Source: an uncultured Peptococcaceae bacterium
GTDB taxonomy: Bacteria > Bacillota > Peptococcia > Peptococcales > Peptococcaceae
Assembly: GCA_938044045.1 (NCBI GenBank)
Contig: CALIQN010000022.1
Location: 1 to 22,336, forward strand
Direction: 5' to 3'
Length of the DNA: 22,336 nucleotides
In this document: one piece after another, positions 15,127 to 22,336 of the stretch
Position numbering within the stretch: position 1 is the stretch's first letter
How the letters are laid out: each line of letters opens with the position of its first letter
The notes under the pieces: model-generated
Database searches by the model: none
What the model saw: only the letters and a program-made list of their open reading frames with translations
Told to the model about the DNA's origin: nothing
Translations under genes and position numbers: made by a program

Positions 15127-15777
15127 ATGTTGAATTTTTTCTCACAAGGTAAGCCCGATGAATTTAAAGTAGCAGAAAGTTTCCAATCTACACTTTTAGA
15201 CCATCATACAGTAAGTGAAGAGGATGTTCGTTTTATTTTAGGATTGACAGATACACAGCCTAGAAGTTACTTCAATCTTACTAAAGAAGCGATTGATTCT
15301 GTCGAAGGTTTGGGCAAGGCAATTGATTTTATGTACGAACTTTCCAAGCAAGATAAACTTTTAACAGAAGAAAATATCAAAGAGATGCATGGTTTTGTTC
15401 GAAATTACAATCCTTACCATGCTTCAGACTATCGTTCTGTACCGATTAGAATGCCTGAAACAGGTGAGCCTGCTCTACCTTTCAATGAAATCGAAAAGGA
15501 AATGGCAGAGGCTTTAGCAAAATATAACACCGATGTGAACAATGGTGATGCACTAGAGGCAGTAGCACGATTCCACTATAGTTTTGAGTATATTCATCCA
15601 TTCTTTGAGGATAATGGTAAGGTTGGGAGACTACTCGTTAATCTTGGTTTGATAAGACATGGTTATCATCCGATTACTATTCAAGACATTGACAAAGATG
15701 CTTATCAGCAAGCTTTTATTAGTGAAAATCCAGAAGAAGCACTTGTTAGTTTGTTTAAAACTTACTTGAAAAAATAA
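15127..15777 (+). CDS. Fic-domain protein with a variant active-site motif
   Basis: Fic enzymes usually transfer AMP, sometimes other phosphate-linked groups, onto hydroxyl side chains. The 216 residues carry a C-terminal Fic core: target-docking flap SDYRSVPIRMPETG (about 100-113), helix ARFHYSFEYI, then the catalytic loop HPFFEDNGKVGR (157-168). The consensus is HxFx[DE][GA]N[GK]RxxR. His157, Phe159, Glu161, Asn163 and Arg168 are kept, but Gly/Ala is Asp162 and the first Arg is Lys165. I see no clear inhibitory [ST]xxxE[GN] helix and no adjacent antitoxin gene. The start is ATG 15127, with AAGGAG 7 bases upstream; TTG 15121 is less likely. It probably forms its own unit between mrp and asnB. 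The target is unknown. Confidence 0.88.
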   Translation: MLNFFSQGKPDEFKVAESFQSTLLDHHTVSEEDVRFILGLTDTQPRSYFNLTKEAIDSVEGLGKAIDFMYELSKQDKLLTEENIKEMHGFVRNYNPYHASDYRSVPIRMPETGEPALPFNEIEKEMAEALAKYNTDVNNGDALEAVARFHYSFEYIHPFFEDNGKVGRLLVNLGLIRHGYHPITIQDIDKDAYQQAFISENPEEALVSLFKTYLKK

Positions 15778-15809
15778 AGGAATTCCCCTTTTTAGGGGAG
15801 TTCCTTTTT
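15778..15809 (+). terminator. Intrinsic terminator after the fic gene
   Basis: AAGGAA-T-TCCCCT (15778-15790) pairs with AGGGGA-G-TTCCTT around a TTTT loop, with one T-G wobble, and ends in a T5 run. Confidence 0.9.
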
Positions 15810-15812
15810 GTT

Positions 15813-15840
15813 TTGCTTTTCAGTAATCTTCAAGTATGAT
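15813..15840 (+). promoter_or_regulatory. Probable asnB promoter
   Basis: TTGCTT (15813-15818), 16 bases, TATGAT (15835-15840), 40 bp upstream of the asnB start. No T-box or other leader structure fits in this gap. Confidence 0.6.
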
Positions 15841-15880
15841 AAAATCAGTACAATTGGACAAATGATTTAAGGAGAATATT

Positions 15881-17731
15881 ATGTGCGGATTTGTGGGCTA
15901 TATACCATCTGCTGGTGCAACACAAAATCACCAACTCATCGTCAAAGCGATGGCAGATAAGATCAAACATAGAGGACCTGATAGTGATGGCTATTATGTT
16001 GATGACAATGTTGCTTTAGGATTTAGAAGATTATCAATTATTGACTTGAGTGAAAATGGATCGCAACCTTTCTACAGTGAAGATGGACAGGTCGTCCTTG
16101 TTTTTAATGGAGAAATTTATAATTTTTTAGCACTTCGCGAAGAACTTGAAATGTTAGGACATAAATTTGTCTCTAAGACTGATAGTGAAGTTGTGTTAAG
16201 AGGATATGAGGCTTGGGGTAAAAAGGTACTGACACGTTTAAGAGGGATGTTTGGCTTTGCCATTTGGGATGGGAGAAAGAAAACAGCACTTGTTGCTAGA
16301 GATCCCTTTGGCATTAAACCAGTGTATTATGGTGAGGCATCAAAGGATGGGACTATTTTTTTTGGCTCTGAGATAAAATCTTTTTTAGCGCATCCTTCTT
16401 TTGAAAAGAGATTAAATAAAGATGCCTTACGTCCATATCTTACTTTACAATATTCTTTAACAGAAGAGACGTTTTTTGAGGGCATTTATAAACTCATGCC
16501 AGGCTGCTATCTAGAAATACGAGATGGGCAGATGCTAAAAAAACGTTATTACCATTTTGAATACAACGCTGTTACAAGAGATAAAGAAGCTTACTTGGAT
16601 ATGATTAAGAAAGTGATGAACAATTCTGTTGAAGTTCATCAAATTAGTGATGTTGAGGTAGGTACCTTCTTATCTGGAGGGATAGACTCCAGTTATATCT
16701 CTGCTTTAGTTAAACCAGAAAATACCTTTTCTGTTGGTTTTAAAGATTATGATGGGGTTTATGATGAAACAGAGCATGCTAAGCGACTTTCAGATATCCT
16801 AGGATTTAAGCACCATAGAAAACTGATTACAGCAGATGAGTTTTTTGATATTTTACCAACGATTCAGTACCACATGGATGAACCACAGTCTAACCTCTCT
16901 TCAGTACCATTATACTTCTTAGCAAAATTAGCAAAGGAGCATGTTACTGTTGTTTTGAGTGGTGAAGGTGCCGATGAGTTATTTGGTGGTTATGAAAGCT
17001 ATGTGGATACAAAAAATCTACGTCTTTATAAGAAGCTCCCTTGGGCACTAAGACGCCGCCTTTATTGGATCAGCAAGGATAAAGAAAGCTCACGTTGGGT
17101 TGATTTATTCCGTCGTGGGGGTATGAAAGTAGAAGAATACTTTGTTGGTGAAGCAAAGATATTTGATGATGATCAAGCATTGGAAATTTTAAAACCAGCT
17201 TACAAACATGGTGTGAGTGTGGGGAGTTTACTCCGCCCTTTATATCGTGATTTGGAAAATAAAGGAGATTTGGATAAAAAGCAATCAATTGATATCATGA
17301 CTTGGCTTCATGGGGATATTTTGTTAAAAGCTGACAAGATGAGTTCAGCACATTCGCTAGAATTACGTGTGCCATTTTTGGATAAAGAGGTAATGAAGGT
17401 TGCTGAAAGCTTACCAGAATCTGCCCGTGTGAATAATGGTGTGAGTAAGGCACTGTTAAGAGAGGCTGCTTTAAGTGAACTACCAGAAGAGTGGGCAAAA
17501 AGACCAAAGGTAGGGTTCCCAGTACCAATTCGCTATTGGTTGAGGGAAGAAAAATACTACAAACGTGTCAAAAATGTGTTTACCCAATCTTTTGTTGGTG
17601 AGTTTTTTGATCAAGAAAAGTTGATTGCGCTTTTAGATGATCATTATCATGAAAAAGCAAATCATCAAAGAGAAATTTACACAATTTATAGTTTCTTGCT
17701 TTGGTATGATCAATATTTTATTAAACGATAA
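15881..17731 (+). CDS. asnB: Asparagine synthetase (glutamine-hydrolysing)
   Basis: AsnB makes asparagine from aspartate, ATP and glutamine. After Met removal, C2 becomes the N-terminal nucleophile of the class II glutaminase domain (about 2-200), with RRLSIIDLS (49-57), NGEIYN (76-81) and D101. The synthetase domain has the PP-loop SGGIDSS (265-271), SGEGADELFGGY, and LELRVPFLDKEV. The 616-residue length fits the long bacterial AsnB form. ATG 15881 follows AAGGAG. It appears monocistronic, with its own promoter and a terminator-like hairpin after the stop. Because several amidotransferases share this architecture, a specialised role in cell-envelope amidation cannot be excluded. Confidence 0.93.
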   Translation: MCGFVGYIPSAGATQNHQLIVKAMADKIKHRGPDSDGYYVDDNVALGFRRLSIIDLSENGSQPFYSEDGQVVLVFNGEIYNFLALREELEMLGHKFVSKTDSEVVLRGYEAWGKKVLTRLRGMFGFAIWDGRKKTALVARDPFGIKPVYYGEASKDGTIFFGSEIKSFLAHPSFEKRLNKDALRPYLTLQYSLTEETFFEGIYKLMPGCYLEIRDGQMLKKRYYHFEYNAVTRDKEAYLDMIKKVMNNSVEVHQISDVEVGTFLSGGIDSSYISALVKPENTFSVGFKDYDGVYDETEHAKRLSDILGFKHHRKLITADEFFDILPTIQYHMDEPQSNLSSVPLYFLAKLAKEHVTVVLSGEGADELFGGYESYVDTKNLRLYKKLPWALRRRLYWISKDKESSRWVDLFRRGGMKVEEYFVGEAKIFDDDQALEILKPAYKHGVSVGSLLRPLYRDLENKGDLDKKQSIDIMTWLHGDILLKADKMSSAHSLELRVPFLDKEVMKVAESLPESARVNNGVSKALLREAALSELPEEWAKRPKVGFPVPIRYWLREEKYYKRVKNVFTQSFVGEFFDQEKLIALLDDHYHEKANHQREIYTIYSFLLWYDQYFIKR

Positions 17732-17757
17732 AAAACGGACAGCTTTGTCCGCTTTTT
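17731..17757 (+). terminator. Terminator-like hairpin after asnB
   Basis: CGGACA (17736-17741) pairs with TGTCCG (17746-17751) around GCTT. An A5 run lies before it and a T5 run (17753-17757) after it. It is 12 bp before the next start codon. Confidence 0.88.
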
Positions 17758-17769
17758 CATAGGCTGAAT

Positions 17770-18033
17770 ATGGAAAAACAGTATTATGTCTACCTACTAG
17801 AGTGTTGTGACAAGACGCTTTATTGTGGCTATACCACAGATATTGCTAAGAGAGTGGCTAAACATAATCAAGGTAAGGGTGCAAAATATACAAAGGGACG
17901 TTTACCAGTACGTTTAGTTTATAAAGAAAGCTACAATTCTAAGACAGAGGCATTGAAGCGTGAATATAACATCAAGCAACTTTCTCGAGAGAGAAAGTTG
18001 GCCTTAATAGAAAAGGAAAACAAGGATGAATAA
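17770..18033 (+). CDS. Small GIY-YIG nuclease-domain protein (YhbQ/YazA, UPF0213 type)
   Basis: The 87 residues are a stand-alone GIY-YIG fold. YYVYLLECC supplies the first motif strand in place of GIY, and LYCGYT supplies the YIG-equivalent, followed by the conserved helix KRVAKHNQGKGAKYTKGRLPVRLVY. The family is widespread, with structure-specific nuclease activity reported for some members, but its cell role is unclear. The ribosome site is weak (AGGCTGAAT), and the start lies 38 bp after asnB. Its last 8 bases overlap the polA start, so the two are probably translationally coupled, and a DNA-repair link is plausible. Confidence 0.9.
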   Translation: MEKQYYVYLLECCDKTLYCGYTTDIAKRVAKHNQGKGAKYTKGRLPVRLVYKESYNSKTEALKREYNIKQLSRERKLALIEKENKDE

Positions 18034-20611
18034 ATTACTAGTCATTGATGGCAACAGTTTAATCAATCGTGCTTATCATGGAGTGCCGCCACTATACACT
18101 AAGGATGGGGTACCAACAAATGCTATAAACGGATTTTTAAGAATGGTGTTGCATTTACTTGAAAGCGAAAGTCCAACACATTTTGCCGTTGCTTTTGATC
18201 TAGGTGGGAAGGTATTTCGCCATGAGCTTTTTTTGGACTATAAAGCACATAGAAAACCAATGGATGAAGAATTAAGAGAACAAATACCCTTAATAAAAGA
18301 AGTCCTGGGATATATGAATGTACCAATATTGGGACTCAGTGGGTATGAAGGTGATGATGTTATTGGTACTTTAACAAAACTCGCTGAAGAAAATAATTAT
18401 GAGAGTGTTATTGTTTCTGGAGATAGGGATACCTTTCAGTTGATAAGCGATAAAACAACAGTTATTTTCCCTAAAAAAGGGCTTAAAAATGTTGAACGCT
18501 TAACACCAGAAATTTTAGAAGAGGTCTATTCACTATCACCGAGTGAAATTATAGATTTGAAGGCCTTGATGGGTGATAGCTCAGATAATATCCCAGGGGT
18601 AAAAGGTATTGGTGAGACTTACGCTAAGCGTTTCATTAAGACTTATGGTACGCTTGAAAACCTATATCAAAATTTAGGTGATTTTTCTGGAAAGAAATTA
18701 GGAGAAAAATTAGAAGCTGGTCGTGATATGGCAGTTTTATCAAAAACTTTGGCAACCATTAAAAGGGATATTCCTTTAGAGGTTGAGCTTAGCGAATTAG
18801 CTTTAAAAGACATCAATAAAGAGGCAGTCGAAGCATTTTTTAAACGTTATGAATTAAATCAATTGAGAAAGAGTGTTTTTGGTTTAACATTGGAAGTTGT
18901 ACCAGTTGTTCAATATAAAAAGCATCTTATTGAGGGCTTTGAACAGATAAAAACGTTGTGTTTAGATGAAGAAAGTCCAATCTTGAGCTTGTGTCTTGGA
19001 CGAGGTCAAGAAGAAGGAAATTTATATTTTGCTTTTGATGAGAAAATAGTCTATAGCTTTTCTTGTAAAAATCAAGAGGATAGACAGAGCGTTTTTGAAG
19101 TCTTGCTTCAAAGACAAAACGATGAAAACAAGGTGCTTTATGTAGAAGATCGCAAAGCATTCTTTTATTTTTTTAATGCTACTAATAGCTTAGTTTTACA
19201 ACCTGATTTTGACTTTGCGCTTATGGATTATTTGCTTCATGCAGATAGTAAAGAACATCGTTTAGCGCTAAGTGCAGAAGTTTATTTTGGTGAAAAAGCA
19301 GATGAAGTTGATGGGTATTTTGAAGCTTATGCGCTCTTTAAGGTAATGCCAAAGCTAATAGAAGATTTGCGTGAAAAAAATCTGATGAAGTTATATCTTG
19401 ATATTGAAGCTGCTTTGGCAAGTGTGCTTGTCAAGATGGAAAAAACGGGTATTGCTGTTGATAGAGAGTATTTGCTTGAGTTACAAAGAGAATTTAGTGA
19501 TAGGCTCTCAGCCCTTGAAGAAAATATTTATCAAGCAGCAGGGGAGACTTTTAATCTTAATTCTCCAAAACAATTGGGCGAAATTTTATTTGAGAAGCTA
19601 GGGTTTCCAGTGATTAAAAAGACCAAGACAGGTTATTCAACTGATGTAGAGGTTTTGGAAGCGCTTTTTGATCAAGGTGAGATTATAGACTTCATTTTAG
19701 CCTATAGACAGTTAGCGAAACTCAAGAATACTTATGTTGATGGCTTATTAAATCTTATCACAGAGGAAAATCGCATACACACAACTTTTAATCAAACCAT
19801 AACAGCAACTGGTAGATTATCAAGTACAGAACCTAATTTGCAAAATATTCCTATTCGTACTCAAGAAGGCAAGCGTATCCGCAAGGCTTTTGTACCTTTA
19901 GAAGCAGAACATATTTTAGTGAGTGCGGACTATTCACAAATTGAACTTAGGATTCTTGCACATATGAGTGAAGATGAAAACTTACTAGAAAGCTTTAGAA
20001 ATAGCGAGGATATTCATAAAAGAACGGCATCAGAAGTGTTTCATGTTCAGTTAGATGAAGTGACTAGTGAAATGCGTCGAGTGGCGAAGGCGGTCAACTT
20101 TGGTATCATCTATGGGCAGACAGATTTTGGGCTGGCAAAAGAATTGGGCATTACTAGAGTTGAAGCTAAAAAATACATTGCTTCTTATTTTGATCACTAT
20201 CATCAAGTTGGTGAATTTATCCAAGAGGAAATTAATAAGGCGAGGGCAATAGGGTATACAAAGACACTTTTTGAAAGAATACGATTGATTAAGGATATCA
20301 ATAGTAAGAATTTTAATGTACGTAGCTTTGCTGAGCGAACCGCCGTCAATAGCCCTATTCAAGGGACTGCTGCAGATATTATTAAAGTTGCTATGTTGAA
20401 ATGTCAAGAAGTGATAGAAAAAGAAGGGCTTCAAGCCAAGATGCTTTTACAAGTACACGATGAGTTGATTTTTGATGTGCCACCAAAAGAATTGGCGTTT
20501 TTAATCACTAAAATTAAACATGTGATGAGTAGCGTCATTGAACTTAAGGTACCCTTAGAAGTTGATATAAAGGTTGGCTTTAATTGGGATGAAATGGAAG
20601 TTATAAACTAA
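18026..20611 (+). CDS. polA: DNA polymerase I, proofreading-deficient type
   Basis: PolI removes RNA primers and fills gaps in replication and repair. The 861 residues have a 5' nuclease domain (about 1-290: LLVIDGNSLINRAYHG, YEGDDVIGTL, SGDRD, LMGDSSDNIPGV), a degenerate 3'-5' exonuclease fold (about 295-460), and a polymerase domain. The latter has motif A DYSQIELR with D635, O-helix RRVAKAVNFGIIYG (684-697), and motif C VHDE with D812. The DxE metal-binding pair is missing (PILSLCLGRG in its place) and the third acidic site reads AYAL, so proofreading should be lost, as in Bacillus PolI. ATG 18026 overlaps the upstream GIY-YIG gene. A terminator-like hairpin directly follows the stop. Confidence 0.97.
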   Translation: MNKLLVIDGNSLINRAYHGVPPLYTKDGVPTNAINGFLRMVLHLLESESPTHFAVAFDLGGKVFRHELFLDYKAHRKPMDEELREQIPLIKEVLGYMNVPILGLSGYEGDDVIGTLTKLAEENNYESVIVSGDRDTFQLISDKTTVIFPKKGLKNVERLTPEILEEVYSLSPSEIIDLKALMGDSSDNIPGVKGIGETYAKRFIKTYGTLENLYQNLGDFSGKKLGEKLEAGRDMAVLSKTLATIKRDIPLEVELSELALKDINKEAVEAFFKRYELNQLRKSVFGLTLEVVPVVQYKKHLIEGFEQIKTLCLDEESPILSLCLGRGQEEGNLYFAFDEKIVYSFSCKNQEDRQSVFEVLLQRQNDENKVLYVEDRKAFFYFFNATNSLVLQPDFDFALMDYLLHADSKEHRLALSAEVYFGEKADEVDGYFEAYALFKVMPKLIEDLREKNLMKLYLDIEAALASVLVKMEKTGIAVDREYLLELQREFSDRLSALEENIYQAAGETFNLNSPKQLGEILFEKLGFPVIKKTKTGYSTDVEVLEALFDQGEIIDFILAYRQLAKLKNTYVDGLLNLITEENRIHTTFNQTITATGRLSSTEPNLQNIPIRTQEGKRIRKAFVPLEAEHILVSADYSQIELRILAHMSEDENLLESFRNSEDIHKRTASEVFHVQLDEVTSEMRRVAKAVNFGIIYGQTDFGLAKELGITRVEAKKYIASYFDHYHQVGEFIQEEINKARAIGYTKTLFERIRLIKDINSKNFNVRSFAERTAVNSPIQGTAADIIKVAMLKCQEVIEKEGLQAKMLLQVHDELIFDVPPKELAFLITKIKHVMSSVIELKVPLEVDIKVGFNWDEMEVIN

Positions 20612-20640
20612 AAAAGAGCCTCTTTAAGAGGCTCTTTTTT
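20610..20640 (+). terminator. Terminator-like hairpin between polA and mutM
   Basis: GAGCCTCTT (20616-20624) and AAGAGGCTC (20626-20634) pair, extended by flanking A6 and T6 runs. It begins in the polA stop codon region and ends 14 bp before the mutM start. Confidence 0.9.
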
Positions 20641-20654
20641 AAAGGGGGAAGGAT

Positions 20655-21464
20655 ATGCCGGAATTACCAGAGGTTGAAACTGTTAGAAAAAGTTTAGAAG
20701 ATACGATTATAAATAAAAAGATTGTTCAAGTAGAAGTATTTTATCCTAAGGTTTTACAAGGTATTCAAAATGGAGAAGAAGTCTTACAGGAAAAGTCCTT
20801 TTCTAAAATACTGAGAAGGGGGAAGTATTTACTTCTTTTATTAAAGCCTAATGGTGTCTTACTTTGTCACCTTAGGATGACTGGAAAGCTTAGCTATCAA
20901 GAAACGCTTGTATTAAAAAAGCATGATCACCTCGTGTTTACTTTAGATGAGGGTTGGTTGATTTATAGTGATATTAGAAAATTTGGTGGACTGGTTTATT
21001 ATGAAACGCTAGAAGAGGCAAAAGCAAGTATAGGACATCTAGGCAAGGAACCCTTGAGTGAAAATTTTACACCAGAGTATCTTTATCAAAAGAGTAGAGG
21101 AAAGAAAAAAGCGCTTAAGGCCTTTCTTTTGGATCAGAGTATTATCGCAGGAATAGGGAATATCTATGCTGATGAGATTTTGTTTCGAGCAAAATTGCAC
21201 CCGATGAAACCGAGCTTAGAATTGACAAAGGAAGCTTGTGAAAGACTGGTTTTTAGTATTAAAATAATCTTAGAGGATGCGATTATTCTAGGTGGTAGTT
21301 CGATTCAAAATTATAGCGATGCTTTAGGTAAAAAAGGCAGTTTTCAAGAAAAACATGAGGTTTATGGTAGGTCAAACCAAGCTTGTAAGGTATGTCAGCA
21401 TGTTTTAGAAAAAATACAAGTTGCTGGACGGACAACAACCTATTGTCCAAATTGTCAGAGGTGA
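20655..21464 (+). CDS. mutM: Formamidopyrimidine-DNA glycosylase (Fpg/MutM)
   Basis: MutM excises 8-oxoguanine and formamidopyrimidines and nicks the abasic site. The 269 residues start MPELPEVETV, so the catalytic Pro2 and Glu3 are present. K57 (RRGKYLL), the LRMTGKL loop (73-79), GIGNIYADE (166-174) and R259 are in place. The C-terminal zinc finger has C244, C247, C264 and C267. ATG 20655 follows AAGGGGGAAGGA. It is 7 bp from coaE, so the two are cotranscribed. The polA-mutM-coaE order is common in Firmicutes. Confidence 0.97.
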   Translation: MPELPEVETVRKSLEDTIINKKIVQVEVFYPKVLQGIQNGEEVLQEKSFSKILRRGKYLLLLLKPNGVLLCHLRMTGKLSYQETLVLKKHDHLVFTLDEGWLIYSDIRKFGGLVYYETLEEAKASIGHLGKEPLSENFTPEYLYQKSRGKKKALKAFLLDQSIIAGIGNIYADEILFRAKLHPMKPSLELTKEACERLVFSIKIILEDAIILGGSSIQNYSDALGKKGSFQEKHEVYGRSNQACKVCQHVLEKIQVAGRTTTYCPNCQR

Positions 21465-21471
21465 GGAAAGT

Positions 21472-22071
21472 ATGGGAAAGGTTATTGGGTTAACTGGTGG
21501 GATTGGCTCGGGTAAGTCAGTCGTAAGTTGCTATTTAGAAGACTTGGGTTATCAGATTGTGGATGCGGATTTAGTGGCACGAGAAGTGGTTGCACCAAAT
21601 ACTGAGGGCTTAGATAGCCTAGTGAAAATTTTTGGTCAGGGCATTTTGACTGAGGGTGGGGAACTCAATCGTCAAGCCTTGGGGAAGCTAATTTTTAGGG
21701 ATGAAGACAAAAGGCTTATTGTCAATCGCTTGCTCCATCCTCTTATTGAACGTGTGATAGCGGAACGTCTTAAAAAACTAAAGGAGCGTCATACACTTAC
21801 TTTTTTGGTTGTGCCACTTTTTTTTGAAGCAGGTTACGTAAAATATGTTGATGATGTTTGGTATGTTTATGCGAGTAAAGCGCTAAGAGAAAATAGGGTG
21901 AGTGAACGAGATAAGATAGATTCAGACTATGCCAAACGTAAGATAGATAGCCAATTAACCTTAGAAGAGATTCAAAAGAAATACCAAATCAGAATCATTG
22001 ATAATGAAGGTAGTATAGACGATTTAAAGGAAAAGATAGATAAGCTTTTGCCGCTATATTTGGAAAAATAA
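21472..22071 (+). CDS. coaE: Dephospho-CoA kinase
   Basis: CoaE phosphorylates the 3'-hydroxyl of dephospho-CoA, the last step of coenzyme A synthesis. The 199 residues contain the P-loop GGIGSGKS (9-16), VDADLVAREV (30-39), and the CoA-binding VPLFFEAGY segment. The start is ATG 21472, with GAGGTGAGG upstream; a longer frame from 21421 would overlap mutM by 44 bases and has no matching ribosome site. It is the last gene of the mutM-coaE pair and shares a terminator with the convergent tRNA gene. Confidence 0.96.
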   Translation: MGKVIGLTGGIGSGKSVVSCYLEDLGYQIVDADLVAREVVAPNTEGLDSLVKIFGQGILTEGGELNRQALGKLIFRDEDKRLIVNRLLHPLIERVIAERLKKLKERHTLTFLVVPLFFEAGYVKYVDDVWYVYASKALRENRVSERDKIDSDYAKRKIDSQLTLEEIQKKYQIRIIDNEGSIDDLKEKIDKLLPLYLEK

Positions 22072-22102
22072 AAAAAGCACTTACTTTTAAGTAAGTGCTT
22101 TT
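22071..22102. terminator. Bidirectional terminator between coaE and tRNA-Leu
   Basis: GCACTTACTT (22077-22086) pairs perfectly with AAGTAAGTGC (22089-22098). A T4 run follows on the plus strand. The A6 run before the stem gives a T-tract on the minus strand, so it can end both coaE and the tRNA transcript. Confidence 0.9.
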
Positions 22103-22104
22103 CA

Positions 22105-22186
22105 TGCGGTTGGCGAGACTTGAACTCGCACGGGTTGCCCCACACGCCCCTCAAACGTGCGCGTATGCCGATTCCGCCACAACCGC
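22105..22186 (-). tRNA. tRNA-Leu(GAG)
   Basis: The 82-nt cloverleaf has a perfect 7-bp acceptor stem (GCGGTTG with CAACCGC, discriminator A). The D-arm is TGGCGGAATCGGCA-like, and the anticodon stem CACGT/GCGTG holds the loop TTGAGGG, so the anticodon is GAG. There is a class II long variable arm (GGGGCAACCC) and a GAGTTCAAGTC T-arm. It reads CUC and CUU. The 3' CCA is not encoded and must be added enzymatically. Confidence 0.97.
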
Positions 22187-22201
22187 TCAAAGACAAGTGT
22201 A

Positions 22202-22230
22202 ATTTTATCCTGTATTTTATTTTTTGTCAA
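22202..22230 (-). promoter_or_regulatory. Strong promoter of tRNA-Leu
   Basis: On the minus strand a perfect TTGACA (22230-22225), 17 bases, TAAAAT (22207-22202), about 15 bp before the mature tRNA 5' end. Confidence 0.85.
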
Positions 22231-22336
22231 GGAAAAAAGAAAAATTTGAAAATCTTTCTTAAATCGTAACATGATTGCTGTTGTTATTTTGCTATTAATT
22301 TGTTAATGGATTGATAGTGGTAAGAAAAGGAAAAAT

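Noticed and set aside
22231..22336. AT-rich right end with TTGCTA/TTGTTA boxes and AAGAAAAGGAAAAA
   Set aside because: It may lead to a gene beyond the window, but no start codon or well-spaced promoter can be shown.
1..22336. CRISPR arrays, insertion sequences, prophage or integron features
   Set aside because: No regular repeat-spacer array, transposase, integrase or terminal inverted repeats with target duplications were seen.

Overview
The window looks like chromosomal core sequence from a low-GC, Gram-positive-type bacterium (Bacillota/Firmicutes). The evidence is AT-rich DNA, strong purine-rich Shine-Dalgarno sites, TTGACA/TATAAT promoters, intrinsic terminators with A-tract and T-tract flanks, a perfect CIRCE element before groES, the hpf-secA-prfB gene order, a polA-mutM-coaE block, and a PolI without proofreading residues. 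The Mrp protein with an N-terminal cysteine cluster and the general gene content would suit an anaerobic Clostridia or Negativicutes lineage, but I cannot fix the genus by eye.

Layout. Bases 1-461: the 5' end of hpf (minus strand) and a divergent promoter region. 462-4188: secA, then prfB, which needs a +1 programmed frameshift. 4190-5307: azlC-azlD, a branched-chain amino-acid exporter pair with its own strong promoter and a palindromic operator-like site. 5360-9716 (minus strand): ychF, a MATE efflux pump, an uncharacterised 266-aa protein and a DsbA/FrnE-like oxidoreductase. 9997-12120: tex. 12130-14180: the groES-groEL heat-shock operon under CIRCE. 14215-17757: mrp (Fe-S carrier ATPase), a Fic-domain protein with an altered catalytic motif, and asnB. 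17770-22071: a GIY-YIG protein, polA, mutM and coaE. 22105-22186 (minus strand): tRNA-Leu(GAG) with a near-consensus promoter.

How the genes work together. Most are housekeeping: protein export (SecA), translation termination and ribosome state (PrfB, HPF, YchF, Tex), folding (GroESL, DsbA-like), Fe-S cluster assembly (Mrp), DNA repair (PolA, MutM), coenzyme A synthesis (CoaE) and asparagine synthesis (AsnB). Accessory genes are the MATE pump, the 266-aa unknown and the Fic protein.

No clearly new multi-gene system is visible. The least explained sequence is the roughly 120 bp between the 266-aa gene and the MATE gene. There, interlocking inverted repeats could form a pseudoknot next to a terminator whose long stem is copied from the azlD/ychF terminator 2.8 kb away. 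Other points for a second look are the Fic motif, terminator-like hairpins in gaps too short for a promoter, and a 17-bp direct repeat around the groEL terminator.
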